A stretch of DNA of 64,000 nt from Micromonospora sp. WMMD1082 (GCF_029626175.1 NZ_JARUBM010000002.1:5721001-5785000); one strand, 5' to 3'; counted from the first letter of the stretch, positions 24,962-33,840 are shown. Made by a program: numbers and translations. Notes: generated by a model from the sequence alone, not told the origin.

Positions 24962-26200
24962 ATGGACTCTTGGGTGGGGCACGAGGTGCCGCGGCTGCCG
25001 GGCAGGGGCGCGCCGCTGAGGTTGTTCGACTCGGCGCGCCAGGGCGTGCACCCGACCGATCCGGATGGTCCGGCCACCATGTACGTCTGCGGCATCACCC
25101 CGTACGACGCCACCCACCTCGGGCACGCCGCCACCATGATCGCCTTCGACCTGGTGCAGCGGATGTGGCGCGACGCGGGCCACGAGGTCCGGTACGTGCA
25201 GAACGTCACCGACATCGACGACCCGCTGCTGGAACGGGCCGCGCGCGACCGGGAGGACTGGAAGGTCCTGGCGATGCGGGAGACGGCACTGTTCCGCGAG
25301 GACATGGAGGCGCTGCGGATCATCCCACCGGCACACTACGTCGGCGCCGTCGAGTCGATCCCGGACATCGTCGAGAAGGTGCTGGTGCTGCTCAAGGACG
25401 GTGCCGCGTACCGCCTGGAGGACGGGACGGGCGACGTCTACTTCGACATCTCGGCCGCGCCGCGGTTCGGCTACGAGTCCCAGCTCCCGCGTGCCCGGAT
25501 GCGGGAGCTCTCCGCCGAGCGCGGTGGCGACCCGGACCGGGCCGGCAAGCGCGACCCGTTGGATCCGCTGCTGTGGCGCGGCGCCCGGGACGGCGAACCG
25601 TCCTGGCCCGGTGGTGACCTCGGGCCGGGTCGGCCGGGGTGGCACATCGAGTGCGCGGTGATCGCCCTCGGTCTGCTCGGCGCCACCGTCGACGTGCAGG
25701 GCGGCGGCAACGACCTGCTCTTCCCGCACCACGAGTGCTCCGCCGCGCACGTGGAGCGGCTGACCGGCGTGGCGCCGTTCGCCGGCCACTACGTGCACGC
25801 CGGCATGATCGGGCTGGACGGCGAGAAGATGTCCAAGTCCCGTGGCAACCTGGTCTTCGTCTCCCGGCTGCGCGCCGACAAGGTGGACCCGATGGCGGTC
25901 CGGTTGGCGCTGCTCTCCGGGCACTACCGCGCCGACCGGTCGTGGACCGACGACCTGCTGGTCACCGCGGAGCAGCGGCTGGACCGCTGGCGCCGGGCCG
26001 CCGCCGCGCCCGCCGGGCCGTCCGGGGAGGCGTTCCTGGCCGGCGTACGCGAGCGCCTCGCCGACGACCTGGACTCGCCCGGTGCCCTGCGGCTGGCCGA
26101 CGAGTGGGCCGAGCGCACCCTCGCCGGCACCGCCGACGACCCCACCGCCCCACCCCTCTTCGCCACCACCCTGGACGCCCTCCTAGGCATCACCCTCTAA
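24962..26200 (+). CDS. mshC: Mycothiol ligase MshC
   Basis: A 412-residue enzyme that joins cysteine to glucosaminyl-inositol, using ATP, in mycothiol biosynthesis. It is a class I cysteinyl-tRNA synthetase relative: [15 protein letters not shown] contains the zinc-ligand Cys43 and the HIGH-type motif at 52-55, and KMSKS is at 289-293. The length and the [11 protein letters not shown] opening are typical of MshC rather than CysS, which is longer. A leaderless-type promoter fixes the start. It ends 18 bases before the convergent GntR gene. Confidence 0.95.
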   Translation: MDSWVGHEVPRLPGRGAPLRLFDSARQGVHPTDPDGPATMYVCGITPYDATHLGHAATMIAFDLVQRMWRDAGHEVRYVQNVTDIDDPLLERAARDREDWKVLAMRETALFREDMEALRIIPPAHYVGAVESIPDIVEKVLVLLKDGAAYRLEDGTGDVYFDISAAPRFGYESQLPRARMRELSAERGGDPDRAGKRDPLDPLLWRGARDGEPSWPGGDLGPGRPGWHIECAVIALGLLGATVDVQGGGNDLLFPHHECSAAHVERLTGVAPFAGHYVHAGMIGLDGEKMSKSRGNLVFVSRLRADKVDPMAVRLALLSGHYRADRSWTDDLLVTAEQRLDRWRRAAAAPAGPSGEAFLAGVRERLADDLDSPGALRLADEWAERTLAGTADDPTAPPLFATTLDALLGITL

Positions 26201-26218
26201 CCTCCCCGCCCCGGCCAG

Positions 26219-27010
26219 TCAGCCGAGGATCAGGCCGGGGTCGGGGGTGGGGGGCTGGGTGGGGGCGGGGATGGGGTACTCCTCGGTGAGGGTGGTGACC
26301 GGGCCGGGCCAGGTGGCCTGGGCGACCTCGATGGGTTTGCGGTGCGGGTCGTACGCCACGTGCAGCAGGTGCAGCACCGGCGTGTCCGGCCGGATCTGGA
26401 GCGTCTCCGACTCCTCGCGGCTGGGTTGGCGGGCGGTGATGGTGTCGGTGGCGGTGGCGTACCGTCGCCCGGTGGCCTCCTCGGCCTCCTGGTAGAGCGG
26501 GCGGCCGAACGCCTCGGCCCGCTCCAGCGAGGTGCCGGCGGTGTCGGCGGGCAGGAACCAGGAGGCGCCCACCTCCACCGGCGAGTCCTCGGTGCGGACC
26601 AGATGACGGCGGCAGAGCAGCTCGGTGCCGTCGGGTACGCCGAACGCGTCGGCCACCTCGGGCGGCGCGGGGGAGCGGCCGACGGAGACGAGCTGCTGCC
26701 GGTACCGGGCCGCCAGGTCGGTGTGGTAGCCGCGGAAGCCGCCGTAGCGCCCCCGGGAGAGCCGGTTGAGCCGCCGCCGGGTGCCGCGTACGTACGTACC
26801 GGAGCCGGGCTTGGTGATCAGGACTCCCTCGACCCGCAGCTGGTCGACGGCGCGCTGCACGGTCTGCTTCGCCACGCCGAACATCTCGGCGATGGCCGGG
26901 ATGGACGGCAGCCGCTCGCCCGGCGCCCAGTCGCCGCGCCGGACCTGGGCCCTCAGCTGCGCGGCGATCTGCCGGTGCGGGAACTCCGCCGCGCCCGGGT
27001 TGACCTGCAT
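26219..27010 (-). CDS. GntR-family regulator with UTRA domain
   Basis: A 263-residue regulator: N-terminal winged HTH (IAAQLRAQVRRGDWAPGERL, IAEMFGVAKQTVQRAVDQLR, LITKPGSGTYV), then a UTRA effector domain (ADAFGVPDGTELLCRRHLVR, RPLYQEAEEATGRRY, DTPVLHLLHVAYDPH) of the HutC/FarR subfamily. The ATG at 27010 is preceded by GAGGAGG. A palindrome CTAGGTTCCTAG just upstream is a candidate operator for autoregulation. Its C-terminal codons lie in a G-rich tract. The ligand is unknown; no obvious catabolic genes are adjacent. Confidence 0.9.
   Translation of the reverse strand: MQVNPGAAEFPHRQIAAQLRAQVRRGDWAPGERLPSIPAIAEMFGVAKQTVQRAVDQLRVEGVLITKPGSGTYVRGTRRRLNRLSRGRYGGFRGYHTDLAARYRQQLVSVGRSPAPPEVADAFGVPDGTELLCRRHLVRTEDSPVEVGASWFLPADTAGTSLERAEAFGRPLYQEAEEATGRRYATATDTITARQPSREESETLQIRPDTPVLHLLHVAYDPHRKPIEVAQATWPGPVTTLTEEYPIPAPTQPPTPDPGLILG
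26237..26276 (+). other. G-quadruplex-forming tract over the GntR gene 3' end
   Basis: Seven G-runs of 3-6 bases lie in 40 bases on the plus strand, covering the last codons of the GntR gene. Confidence 0.5.
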
Positions 27011-27030
27011 CCCCAACCTCCTCATCTCAG

Positions 27031-27042
27031 CTAGGTTCCTAG
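27031..27042. promoter_or_regulatory. Candidate GntR operator
   Basis: CTAGGTTCCTAG, arms CTAGG/CCTAG around TT, lies 21 bases upstream of the GntR start, in the position expected for an autoregulatory site. Confidence 0.5.
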
Positions 27043-27100
27043 GATGCCGTACGCGGGGTGCGCGGCGCCACCCCGACACACATCGAGGCCCGCACGCACC

Positions 27101-27130
27101 GAGGCCCCGGGCGGTGCTGCCCGGGGCCTC
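27101..27130 (-). terminator. Terminator of the PAC2 gene
   Basis: GAGGCCCCGGGC at 27101-27112 pairs with GCCCGGGGCCTC at 27119-27130, 24 bases beyond the PAC2 stop. Confidence 0.8.
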
Positions 27131-27153
27131 TCTGGTTGACGTGGGGGAGGGTG

Positions 27154-28023
27154 TTACCAGGAACCGGCGGTCGGGCCGGCGGACCCGCCCCGGCGGCGGA
27201 GGTACTTCTCGAACTCCTGGGCGATCTCGTCCCCGGTCAACGGGGTGATCCCGGCGTCGCCGACGCGTTCCTCCAGCTCGCGGACGTACTCGCCCAGCTC
27301 GGCGTCCTGCTCGGCGGCGCTGCGGACCCGCTGCTCCCACTCGGCCGCCTCCTCGGCCAGGTCGGCCATGGGCACCGGCAGGTCGAGCACCTCCTCGACC
27401 CGGTGCAGCAGGGCGAGGGTCGCCTTCGGGCAGGGCGGGTTGTTGGCGTAGTGCGGGACGTGCACCCAGAAGGAGACGGCGTCGACCTCGGCGCGGGTGC
27501 AGGCGTCGTGCAGCACACCGACGATGCCGGTCGGCCCGTCGTAGCGGGTCGGGGTGAGCTGGTAGCGGCGCGCGGCGTCGGCGTCGGAGGCGCTGCCGCT
27601 GATCGGCAGCGGCCGAGTGTACGGCACGTCGGCGAGCAACGCGCCGAGCAGGACCACCCGCTCGACCTCCAGGCTGTGGCAGATCTCGAGCACCTGCTCA
27701 CAGAAGGTACGCCAGCGCATGCTCGGCTCGATGCCGCGAATCAGCACCACGTCCCGCTCGGTGCCGGCGGGACTGGCGACGGTGAACCGGGTCGTGGGCC
27801 ACTCCACCCGCCGGGTGGCGCCGTCGGACATGGCGATGGTGGGCCGGCTGACCTGGAAGTCGTAGAAGTCCTCCGGGTCCAACTCGGTGATGGGACGGGC
27901 CTCCCACACCTGTTCCAGGTGCTCGACGGCCGCGGTCGAGGCGTCGGCCGCGTCGTTCCACCCCTCGAAGGCGGCGATGGCCACCGGAGACCGCAGCACC
28001 GGCAGCCCGTCGAACTCGGTCAC
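27154..28023 (-). CDS. PAC2 family protein
   Basis: A 289-residue protein of the PAC2 family (IAAFEGWNDAADASTAAVEHL at the N-terminus, VVLIRGIEPSMRW, SFWVHVPHYANNPPCPKA), named for similarity to the eukaryotic proteasome-assembly chaperone. Its role in actinobacteria is not established; mycobacteria carry a homologue divergent from metH, as here. The GTG at 28023 overlaps the stop of a 30-codon leader ORF (GTGA), so its translation is probably coupled to that leader. The C-terminal 90 residues form a coiled coil with an EFEKYLRRRGG end. Confidence 0.9.
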   Translation of the reverse strand: MTEFDGLPVLRSPVAIAAFEGWNDAADASTAAVEHLEQVWEARPITELDPEDFYDFQVSRPTIAMSDGATRRVEWPTTRFTVASPAGTERDVVLIRGIEPSMRWRTFCEQVLEICHSLEVERVVLLGALLADVPYTRPLPISGSASDADAARRYQLTPTRYDGPTGIVGVLHDACTRAEVDAVSFWVHVPHYANNPPCPKATLALLHRVEEVLDLPVPMADLAEEAAEWEQRVRSAAEQDAELGEYVRELEERVGDAGITPLTGDEIAQEFEKYLRRRGGSAGPTAGSW

Positions 28024-28112
28024 GCCGTCACCTCCTGCTCGTCACCGGCGGCACGGGGCCCGGCCCCGGTCGGCCGCCCGCGGTGCATGGTGGTGTCGCT
28101 GTAGTCCTTCAC
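28020..28112 (-). CDS. Leaderless 30-codon ORF coupled to PAC2
   Basis: A TAGGCT box at 28120-28125 (minus strand) ends seven bases before GTG 28112, exactly the spacing of the other leaderless genes here. The frame encodes a basic 30-residue peptide opening VKDYSDTTMHR, and its TGA overlaps the PAC2 start as GTGA. It is either a true small protein or a leader whose translation delivers ribosomes to PAC2, which has only weak ribosome-site character of its own. The peptide family is not recognised. Confidence 0.5.
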   Translation of the reverse strand: MKDYSDTTMHRGRPTGAGPRAAGDEQEVTA

Positions 28113-28119
28113 GTCAGCC

Positions 28120-28125
28120 AGCCTA
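28120..28125 (-). promoter_or_regulatory. -10 box for the leader ORF/PAC2 transcript
   Basis: TAGGCT on the minus strand, seven bases before GTG 28112. Confidence 0.5.
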
Positions 28126-28189
28126 CGTGCCGCGCCGGGACGCGGCCCGTCGGCCGCGCCGGATAGGCCCGACGCCCCGCCCGATGTGT

Positions 28190-28243
28190 CCCACTGGCGC
28201 GCCGGCATCGCGGAACCAGCGCCGGCGTCGCGGGACCAGTGGG
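28190..28243. repeat. Tandem 20-bp direct repeats framed by an 8-bp inverted repeat, PAC2-metH gap
   Basis: Two copies of a GCGCCGGCRTCGCGGRACCA unit lie at 28199-28218 and 28219-28238, enclosed by CCCACTGG (28190-28197) and CCAGTGGG (28236-28243). The rest of the gap 28113-28355 holds the two divergent promoters; no cobalamin or SAM riboswitch was recognised. Confidence 0.6.
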
Positions 28244-28342
28244 CCTGGTCAGCGGCATAGCGGACGAAAGCGTCCAACGTGATCCCGATGACACAATGCG
28301 GGATCCGGTGGCGGGCGGGGATGCGGACGCTGCGGGTCGCAC

Positions 28343-28348
28343 TAGCCT
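28343..28348 (+). promoter_or_regulatory. -10 box, leaderless-type, metH
   Basis: TAGCCT, then seven bases, then GTG 28356; this decides the metH start. Confidence 0.65.
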
Positions 28349-28355
28349 GAGACCC

Positions 28356-31300
28356 GTGCGGACTTCGTTGCTCGATGCGCTGGCAGACCGGATCCTCATC
28401 GCCGACGGGGCGATGGGGACGATGCTCCAGGCCGCCGACCTGACCCTGGACGACTTCGACGGCCTTGAGGGCTGCAACGAGATCCTCAACGTCACCCGGC
28501 CCGAGGTCGTCCGCGGGGTGCACGAGGCGTACCTGGCGGCCGGCGCGGACTGCGTGGAGACAAACACCTTCGGCGCGAACCTCGCCAACCTGGCCGAGTA
28601 CGACATCCAGCACCGGATCCGGGAGCTGTCCGAGGCCGGTGCCCGGATCGCCCGGGAGGCCGCCGACGCGTACGGCACGCCGGAGCGGCCCCGGTTCGTG
28701 CTCGGCTCGATCGGCCCCGGCACCAAGCTGCCCACGCTCGGCCACGCCGCGTACGCCACGCTGCGCGACGCGTACCGGGAGAACGCCGCGGGCCTGATCG
28801 AGGGCGGTGCGGACGCGCTGATCATCGAGACCTGCCAGGATCTGCTCCAGGTCAAGGCCGCCGTGGTCGGTGCGCACCGGGCGATGGCGGAGCTGGGCCG
28901 GAAGGTCCCGCTGATCTGCCACGTCACCGTCGAGACGACCGGCACCATGCTGCTGGGCAGCGAGATCGGTGCCGCGTTGACCGCGATCGAGCCGCTCGGC
29001 GTCGACCTCATCGGGCTGAACTGCGCCACCGGGCCGGCGGAGATGAGCGAGCACCTGCGCTACCTCTCCCAACACGCCCGGGTGCCGCTGTCGGTGATGC
29101 CCAACGCGGGCCTGCCGCAGCTCACCGCCGACGGCGCGGTCTACCCGCTGACCCCGGTGGAGCTGGCCGACGCGCTGGAGCGCTTCGTCACCGACTACGG
29201 CGTGGCGCTGATCGGTGGCTGTTGCGGCACCACCCCGGAACACATCGCGCTGCTCGCCGAGCGGTTGCACGGCGCGCGGGCGGGTGCCCGGGAGCCCCGC
29301 ACCGACCCGGGTGTCTCCTCGATCTACCATCACGTGCCGTTCGCCCAGGATGCCAGCGTGCTGATGGTGGGGGAGCGGACCAACGCCAACGGTTCGAAGG
29401 CGTTCCGGGACGCGATGCTCGCCGCCGACTGGCAGTCCTGCGTGGAGATCGCCCGCAGCCAGGCCCGCGACGGCTCGCACCTGCTGGATCTCTGCGTCGA
29501 CTACGTCGGCCGCGACGGCGGCACCGACATGCGCGAGCTGGCCGGCCGGTTCGCCACCGCCTCGACCCTGCCGATCATGTTGGACTCGACCGAGCCCGCG
29601 GTGGTCGAGGCCGGGTTGGAGATGCTCGGCGGGCGGTGCGTGGTCAACTCGGTGAACTTCGAGGACGGCGACGGGCCGGACTCCCGCTACGCCCGGGTGA
29701 TGCCGGTGGTCGCCGAGCACGGCGCCGCCGTGGTCGCGCTGCTCATCGACGAGGAGGGCCAGGCCCGTACGGCGGAATGGAAGGTACGCGTCGCCGAGCG
29801 GCTGATCGGCGACCTCACCGGCCGGTGGGGGATGCGCCGGTCCGACATCCTCATCGACGCGCTGACCTTCCCGATCGCCACCGGGCAGGAGGAGACCCGC
29901 CGCGACGGCATCGAGACCATCGAGGCGATCCGGGAGATCGCCCGCCGCTGGCCGGGCGTGAACTTCACCCTGGGCATCTCGAACGTCTCCTTCGGGCTGA
30001 ACCCGGCCGCCCGGCAGGTGCTCAACTCGGTCTTCCTGCACGAGTGCGTGCAGGCCGGGCTGACCTCGGCGATCGTGCACGCCAGCAAGATCCTGCCGAT
30101 GTCGAAGATCCCGGACGAGCCGCGGGAGATCGCGCTCGACCTGATCTACGACCGCCGCCGCGACGGCTACGACCCGGTGCAGCGGTTCATCGAGGTCTTC
30201 GAGGGCGTCGACGCCGCCTCGGCGCGGGCCACCCGGGCCGAGGAGCTGGCCGCGCTGCCGCTCCACGAGCGGCTCAAGCGGCGGATCGTCGACGGCGAAC
30301 GCAACGGCCTGGAGGCCGACCTGGAGGCGGCGATGGCCGCCGGCACGGCACCGCTGGCGATCATAAACGACATCCTGCTGGACGGCATGAAGGTCGTCGG
30401 TGAGCTGTTCGGCTCCGGGCAGATGCAGCTGCCGTTCGTGCTCCAGTCGGCCGAGGTGATGAAGACCGCGGTGGCGTACCTCGAACCGCACATGGAGAAG
30501 GCCGACGACGGCGGCAAGGGCAGAATCGTGCTCGCCACGGTCAAGGGTGACGTGCACGACATCGGCAAGAACCTGGTCGACATCATCCTGTCCAACAACG
30601 GCTACGAGGTGGTGAACATCGGCATCAAGCAGCCGATCTCCGCCATCCTCGACGCCGCCGAGCAGCACCGCGCCGACGCCATCGGCATGTCCGGCCTGCT
30701 GGTCAAGAGCACGGTCATCATGAAGGAGAACCTCGCCGAGATGGCCACGCGCGGGGTCGCGGAACGCTGGCCGGTCCTGCTCGGGGGCGCCGCGCTGACC
30801 CGGGCGTACGTCGAGGACGACCTGCGGTCGACGTTCCCCGGCCAGGTGCACTACGCCCGCGACGCCTTCGAGGGGCTGTCCCTGATGGACCGGGTGATGA
30901 CCGCCAAGCGCGGCGGCGCACCGGTGGTCGACGCCGAGCGGGAGGCGGCCCTGGCGGCCCGGCGGGCCCGCCGGGAGCGGCAGCGTGCGGTGGTCGCCGA
31001 GTCGCTGCCGGAGCTGCACGACGCCTCGGTGCGCTCCGACGTGGCGGTGGACGTGCCGGTGCCGTCCGCGCCGTTCTTCGGCACCCGGGTGATCAAGGGG
31101 GTGCCGCTGGCCGACTACGCGGCACTGCTGGACGAGCGGGCCACCTTCATGGGGCAGTGGGGCCTGCGCGGTGCGCGCGGCGGCAAGGGCCCGTCCTACG
31201 AGGAACTGGTCGAGACCGAGGGCCGGCCGCGGTTGCGCTACTGGCTGGACCGCCTGATCGCCGACCAGGTGCTGGAGGCGGCCGTGGTGTACGGCTACTT

Positions 31301-31871
31301 CCCGGCGTACTCGGAGGGCAACGACCTGGTGGTGCTGGACGAGAACGGGAACGCCGAACGGGCCCGGTTCTCCTTCCCCCGGCAGCGGCAGGAGCGGCGG
31401 CTCTGCCTGGCCGACTTCTTCCGCCCGCGCGGCGAGGAGCTGGATGTGGTGGCGTTGCAGCTGGTCACCGTCGGCCAGCCGGTCAGCGAGTACGCGGCCA
31501 AGCTGTTCGCCCGCAACGAGTACCGCGACTACCTGGAGGTGCACGGGCTCTCCGTGCAGCTCACCGAGGCGCTCGCCGAGTACTGGCACCATCGGGTACG
31601 AGCCGAGCTGCGGCTGCCCGACGGCCGTACCGTCGCCGACGACGACCCGGCGGATCTGGCCGGCCTGCTGCGCACCGACTACCGGGGCTGCCGGTACGCG
31701 TTCGGCTATCCGGCCTGCCCCGACCTGGAGGACCGGGCGAAGATCGTGGAACTGCTCGGCGCCGACCGGATCGGGGTGGAGCTGTCGGAGGAGTTCCAGC
31801 TCATGCCCGAGCAGGCCACCGACGCCATCGTCGTCCACCACCCCGAGGCCAGCTACTTCAACGCCAAGTAG
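28356..31871 (+). CDS. metH: Cobalamin-dependent methionine synthase
   Basis: A 1171-residue MetH with all four modules: homocysteine-binding barrel (about 1-310) with zinc ligands Cys223 in GLNCATGPA and Cys289-Cys290 in GGCCGTT; pterin-binding domain (about 340-590, opening after VLMVGERTNANGSKAF); cobalamin cap and binding domains (about 610-860) with DVHDIGKN, His734 being the lower axial ligand; and the C-terminal AdoMet-dependent reactivation domain (about 900-1160, with RLCLADFF and GYPACPDLEDR). It transfers a methyl group from methyltetrahydrofolate to homocysteine. GTG 28356 is chosen from the leaderless-type promoter rather than an upstream in-frame start at 28239. It is divergent from PAC2. 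Confidence 0.97.
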   Translation: MRTSLLDALADRILIADGAMGTMLQAADLTLDDFDGLEGCNEILNVTRPEVVRGVHEAYLAAGADCVETNTFGANLANLAEYDIQHRIRELSEAGARIAREAADAYGTPERPRFVLGSIGPGTKLPTLGHAAYATLRDAYRENAAGLIEGGADALIIETCQDLLQVKAAVVGAHRAMAELGRKVPLICHVTVETTGTMLLGSEIGAALTAIEPLGVDLIGLNCATGPAEMSEHLRYLSQHARVPLSVMPNAGLPQLTADGAVYPLTPVELADALERFVTDYGVALIGGCCGTTPEHIALLAERLHGARAGAREPRTDPGVSSIYHHVPFAQDASVLMVGERTNANGSKAFRDAMLAADWQSCVEIARSQARDGSHLLDLCVDYVGRDGGTDMRELAGRFATASTLPIMLDSTEPAVVEAGLEMLGGRCVVNSVNFEDGDGPDSRYARVMPVVAEHGAAVVALLIDEEGQARTAEWKVRVAERLIGDLTGRWGMRRSDILIDALTFPIATGQEETRRDGIETIEAIREIARRWPGVNFTLGISNVSFGLNPAARQVLNSVFLHECVQAGLTSAIVHASKILPMSKIPDEPREIALDLIYDRRRDGYDPVQRFIEVFEGVDAASARATRAEELAALPLHERLKRRIVDGERNGLEADLEAAMAAGTAPLAIINDILLDGMKVVGELFGSGQMQLPFVLQSAEVMKTAVAYLEPHMEKADDGGKGRIVLATVKGDVHDIGKNLVDIILSNNGYEVVNIGIKQPISAILDAAEQHRADAIGMSGLLVKSTVIMKENLAEMATRGVAERWPVLLGGAALTRAYVEDDLRSTFPGQVHYARDAFEGLSLMDRVMTAKRGGAPVVDAEREAALAARRARRERQRAVVAESLPELHDASVRSDVAVDVPVPSAPFFGTRVIKGVPLADYAALLDERATFMGQWGLRGARGGKGPSYEELVETEGRPRLRYWLDRLIADQVLEAAVVYGYFPAYSEGNDLVVLDENGNAERARFSFPRQRQERRLCLADFFRPRGEELDVVALQLVTVGQPVSEYAAKLFARNEYRDYLEVHGLSVQLTEALAEYWHHRVRAELRLPDGRTVADDDPADLAGLLRTDYRGCRYAFGYPACPDLEDRAKIVELLGADRIGVELSEEFQLMPEQATDAIVVHHPEASYFNAK

Positions 31872-32046
31872 TCACCGCAGGTGCCGTGCGGCCAGCGGAT
31901 ACTCCACCTGCTCGCCGCCGGCTCCCTGTTGGCCTGCCCACTCGCCCCGCCCCCGCCGACAGCGGCCATCAGGTAGGGAGTGACCGTCGAAGACTTCGCC
32001 TGCGCCGCAGGTAGGCTTCTATGTTGCTCCGCTTACTAGTTAGCGT

Positions 32047-32052
32047 TACTGT
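32047..32052 (+). promoter_or_regulatory. -10 box, leaderless-type, PadR gene
   Basis: TACTGT ends six bases before GTG 32059. Two 12-bp near-repeats (TTACTAGTTAGC at 32033-32044 and TTACTGTCTAGC at 32046-32057) cover it and may be the PadR operator. Confidence 0.5.
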
Positions 32053-32058
32053 CTAGCT

Positions 32059-32436
32059 GTGGAGAGCGAATCCTGGCCGGCGGAGTGGCTGCGGGGGGTG
32101 CTCGGGGTGTGCGTCCTGCGGGTCCTGCTGGACGGCCCGACCTACGGCTACGCCATCTCGACGCGGCTGGAGTCGGCCGGCCTGGGGCCACTCAAGGGCG
32201 GGACGCTCTATCCACTGCTCAACCGGCTGGAACAGGCCGGGTGGGTGGGGGTCGAGTGGCGTCCCGGTGAGGGTGGGCCGGGCCGCAAGTACTTCGCCCT
32301 GACCGAGTCGGGTCGGCGTGAGGCGCACGCTCAGGTGCGGCGCTGGGCCCGGTTCGCCCAGATCACCACCACGCTGACCAGTGCCGACGGCACCGCGAAC
32401 GTCCTCGGTGAGCCCGTCAGGGCGCAGGAAGGATGA
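32059..32436 (+). CDS. PadR-family regulator
   Basis: A 125-residue PadR winged-HTH regulator: LRVLLDGPTYGYAISTRLE, GTLYPLLNRLEQAGWV and a wing ending GPGRKYFALTESGRRE, then a short C-terminal dimerisation helix. The start is GTG 32059, near the predicted transcript start. The stop overlaps the next ATG (ATGA), forming the common actinobacterial PadR-HAAS membrane-protein pair. Autoregulation through the repeats covering its promoter is likely. Confidence 0.9.
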   Translation: MESESWPAEWLRGVLGVCVLRVLLDGPTYGYAISTRLESAGLGPLKGGTLYPLLNRLEQAGWVGVEWRPGEGGPGRKYFALTESGRREAHAQVRRWARFAQITTTLTSADGTANVLGEPVRAQEG

Positions 32437-33200
32437 CCATGAACGCCACCCCTGCGCCCACACCGGCGCCGTCCGACCGGCCGTCCGACATCTCGTTGAC
32501 CACACCGCACGTCGACCGGGCCTGGCGGGAGGACTTCGTCGTCGAACTGCGGCTCGCCGACGTGCCCGGTGACCGGATCGGTGACGCGCTGGCCACAGTG
32601 GACGCCCACTGTGCCGATTCGGGGCAGAGCGCTGCCGAGGCCTTCGGCGACCCGGTCGCGTACGCGCGCGCGGTGCGGGGCAACGGCTCTGGTCACGGCA
32701 CCGCGCTGCGGCCCCGGACGGTGGTGGGTCTGCTGCTCGGATTGGCGGGGCTGATCGCCGTGCCACGGGCCGTCGACGCCTGGGCCGAGGCTACTGCGGT
32801 CGTGGTCAGTGGAGGTGACCTCGTGGCGCTCGGCCTGTGTGTTGGCGCCGTGATACTGCTGCTGGCACGTCCGACGCCGATCCTGCGGCAGGTGTTCCGT
32901 CGCCGTTCGCTGGCCTTCGTGCTGCCCTTCGGCCTGCTGACCGTCTTCCTCCTGCCGCAGGCGCTCTGGCGCGAGCCGGTCGCCCAGTCCGCGTGGCCTC
33001 TGCCCGCTGCGGTGGGCGTGGTCGCGTTGATCCTGCAGGTGGTGCTGACCTGGCCCGCGTTGACCGAATCCGATCCGATCCGCGACCCGCGGGTGTCCAC
33101 TCCGTCCCGTCCGCAGATCGAGTGGGCGTTGGCCTTCCTGTTCCCCTTCCTGACCATGATCATGCTCGGCGTCGACGCGGTCTTCCGCCTGCTGGCCTGA
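32433..33200 (+). CDS. HAAS-domain membrane protein, PadR partner
   Basis: A 255-residue protein with a soluble N-terminal part (about 1-85) of the HAAS/DUF1700 type (WREDFVVELRLADVPGDRIG, AEAFGDPVAYARAV), then five or six membrane helices. Such proteins are encoded after PadR regulators in many Gram-positive bacteria and are thought to signal membrane or envelope state to them. It is translationally coupled to the PadR gene. A convergent gene follows 16 bases later. Confidence 0.8.
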   Translation: MTMNATPAPTPAPSDRPSDISLTTPHVDRAWREDFVVELRLADVPGDRIGDALATVDAHCADSGQSAAEAFGDPVAYARAVRGNGSGHGTALRPRTVVGLLLGLAGLIAVPRAVDAWAEATAVVVSGGDLVALGLCVGAVILLLARPTPILRQVFRRRSLAFVLPFGLLTVFLLPQALWREPVAQSAWPLPAAVGVVALILQVVLTWPALTESDPIRDPRVSTPSRPQIEWALAFLFPFLTMIMLGVDAVFRLLA

Positions 33201-33216
33201 AGGCGGGCGGGCGGGC

Positions 33217-33630
33217 TCACGTCTCGGCTGAACTCGGGTCTGACCCGGGCTTCGAGGGGCCGGCCAACCCGGCGGCTTGCGCGCGAGCCCGCTCCAGGAT
33301 GAGGTCGGCCTCCGCGCGGGCCGCCGACCGGATGCCCTCGGATTCCCGCTTCGCCGCGGTCCGATGGTCGTCGGCCTGCTCCTCGGCCAGGCGGAGAATG
33401 CCCTCGACCCGGGTACCCAGCCCGGAGAGGGTGGGCCCTTCCTGGGCCGGCTGGGCCGATACGTCCGCGGCGAGCGTGGTGGGCGCGAAGTTGCGGAGGA
33501 GACCTCCGACACCCAGCGCGACGGCGACGATGCCGAGCATGACGGCGGCTTGGCCGAGGAAGGCGCCGCCGACGGCACCGATGCCGAGCCCGATCATCAG
33601 CGCTGGGGGTGACACGGTTGGCGGTCTCAT
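33217..33630 (-). CDS. Membrane protein with cytosolic coiled coil (137 aa)
   Basis: Starts at ATG 33630 behind GGGGAGA; an upstream start at 33687 adds a region that looks non-coding. Two closely spaced membrane helices (ALMIGLGIGAVGGAFLG and AAVMLGIVAVALGVGG) are followed by a charged coiled coil (ILRLAEEQADDHRTAAKRES, ARAEADLILERARAQAAGLA) reminiscent of DivIVA/Wag31-type tails. No further function can be given. Confidence 0.7.
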   Translation of the reverse strand: MRPPTVSPPALMIGLGIGAVGGAFLGQAAVMLGIVAVALGVGGLLRNFAPTTLAADVSAQPAQEGPTLSGLGTRVEGILRLAEEQADDHRTAAKRESEGIRSAARAEADLILERARAQAAGLAGPSKPGSDPSSAET

Positions 33631-33826
33631 GCATTCTCCCCGGTGCTGCGCGGGCCGATCGTCTGATCTGGATCTACATTCGACCACGGCTTGCGGCTAC
33701 TCGGGGCATCCCGCCGGTGGGAGGGCCCCACTTGCCGCATGTCGCGGCTGAACGTGGCTGAATGCGGCCGGGCGCGACCGCAGGGCAGCCGGGGCCTCGG
33801 GGCGGCGAAATGTACGGACTCCGCGC

Positions 33827-33832
33827 TAGTCT
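33827..33832 (+). promoter_or_regulatory. -10 box, near-leaderless, transglutaminase-like gene
   Basis: TAGTCT ends eight bases before ATG 33841. Confidence 0.45.
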
Positions 33833-33840
33833 CCGGCACT

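Noticed and set aside
28113..28355. Possible cobalamin riboswitch before metH
   Set aside because: The predicted transcript starts at or next to the GTG start codon, leaving no leader, and no B12-box-like sequence was recognised.
28020..31841. 1273-codon minus-strand frame opposite metH
   Set aside because: Composition is that of an antisense shadow; only the last 30 codons have promoter and coupling support.
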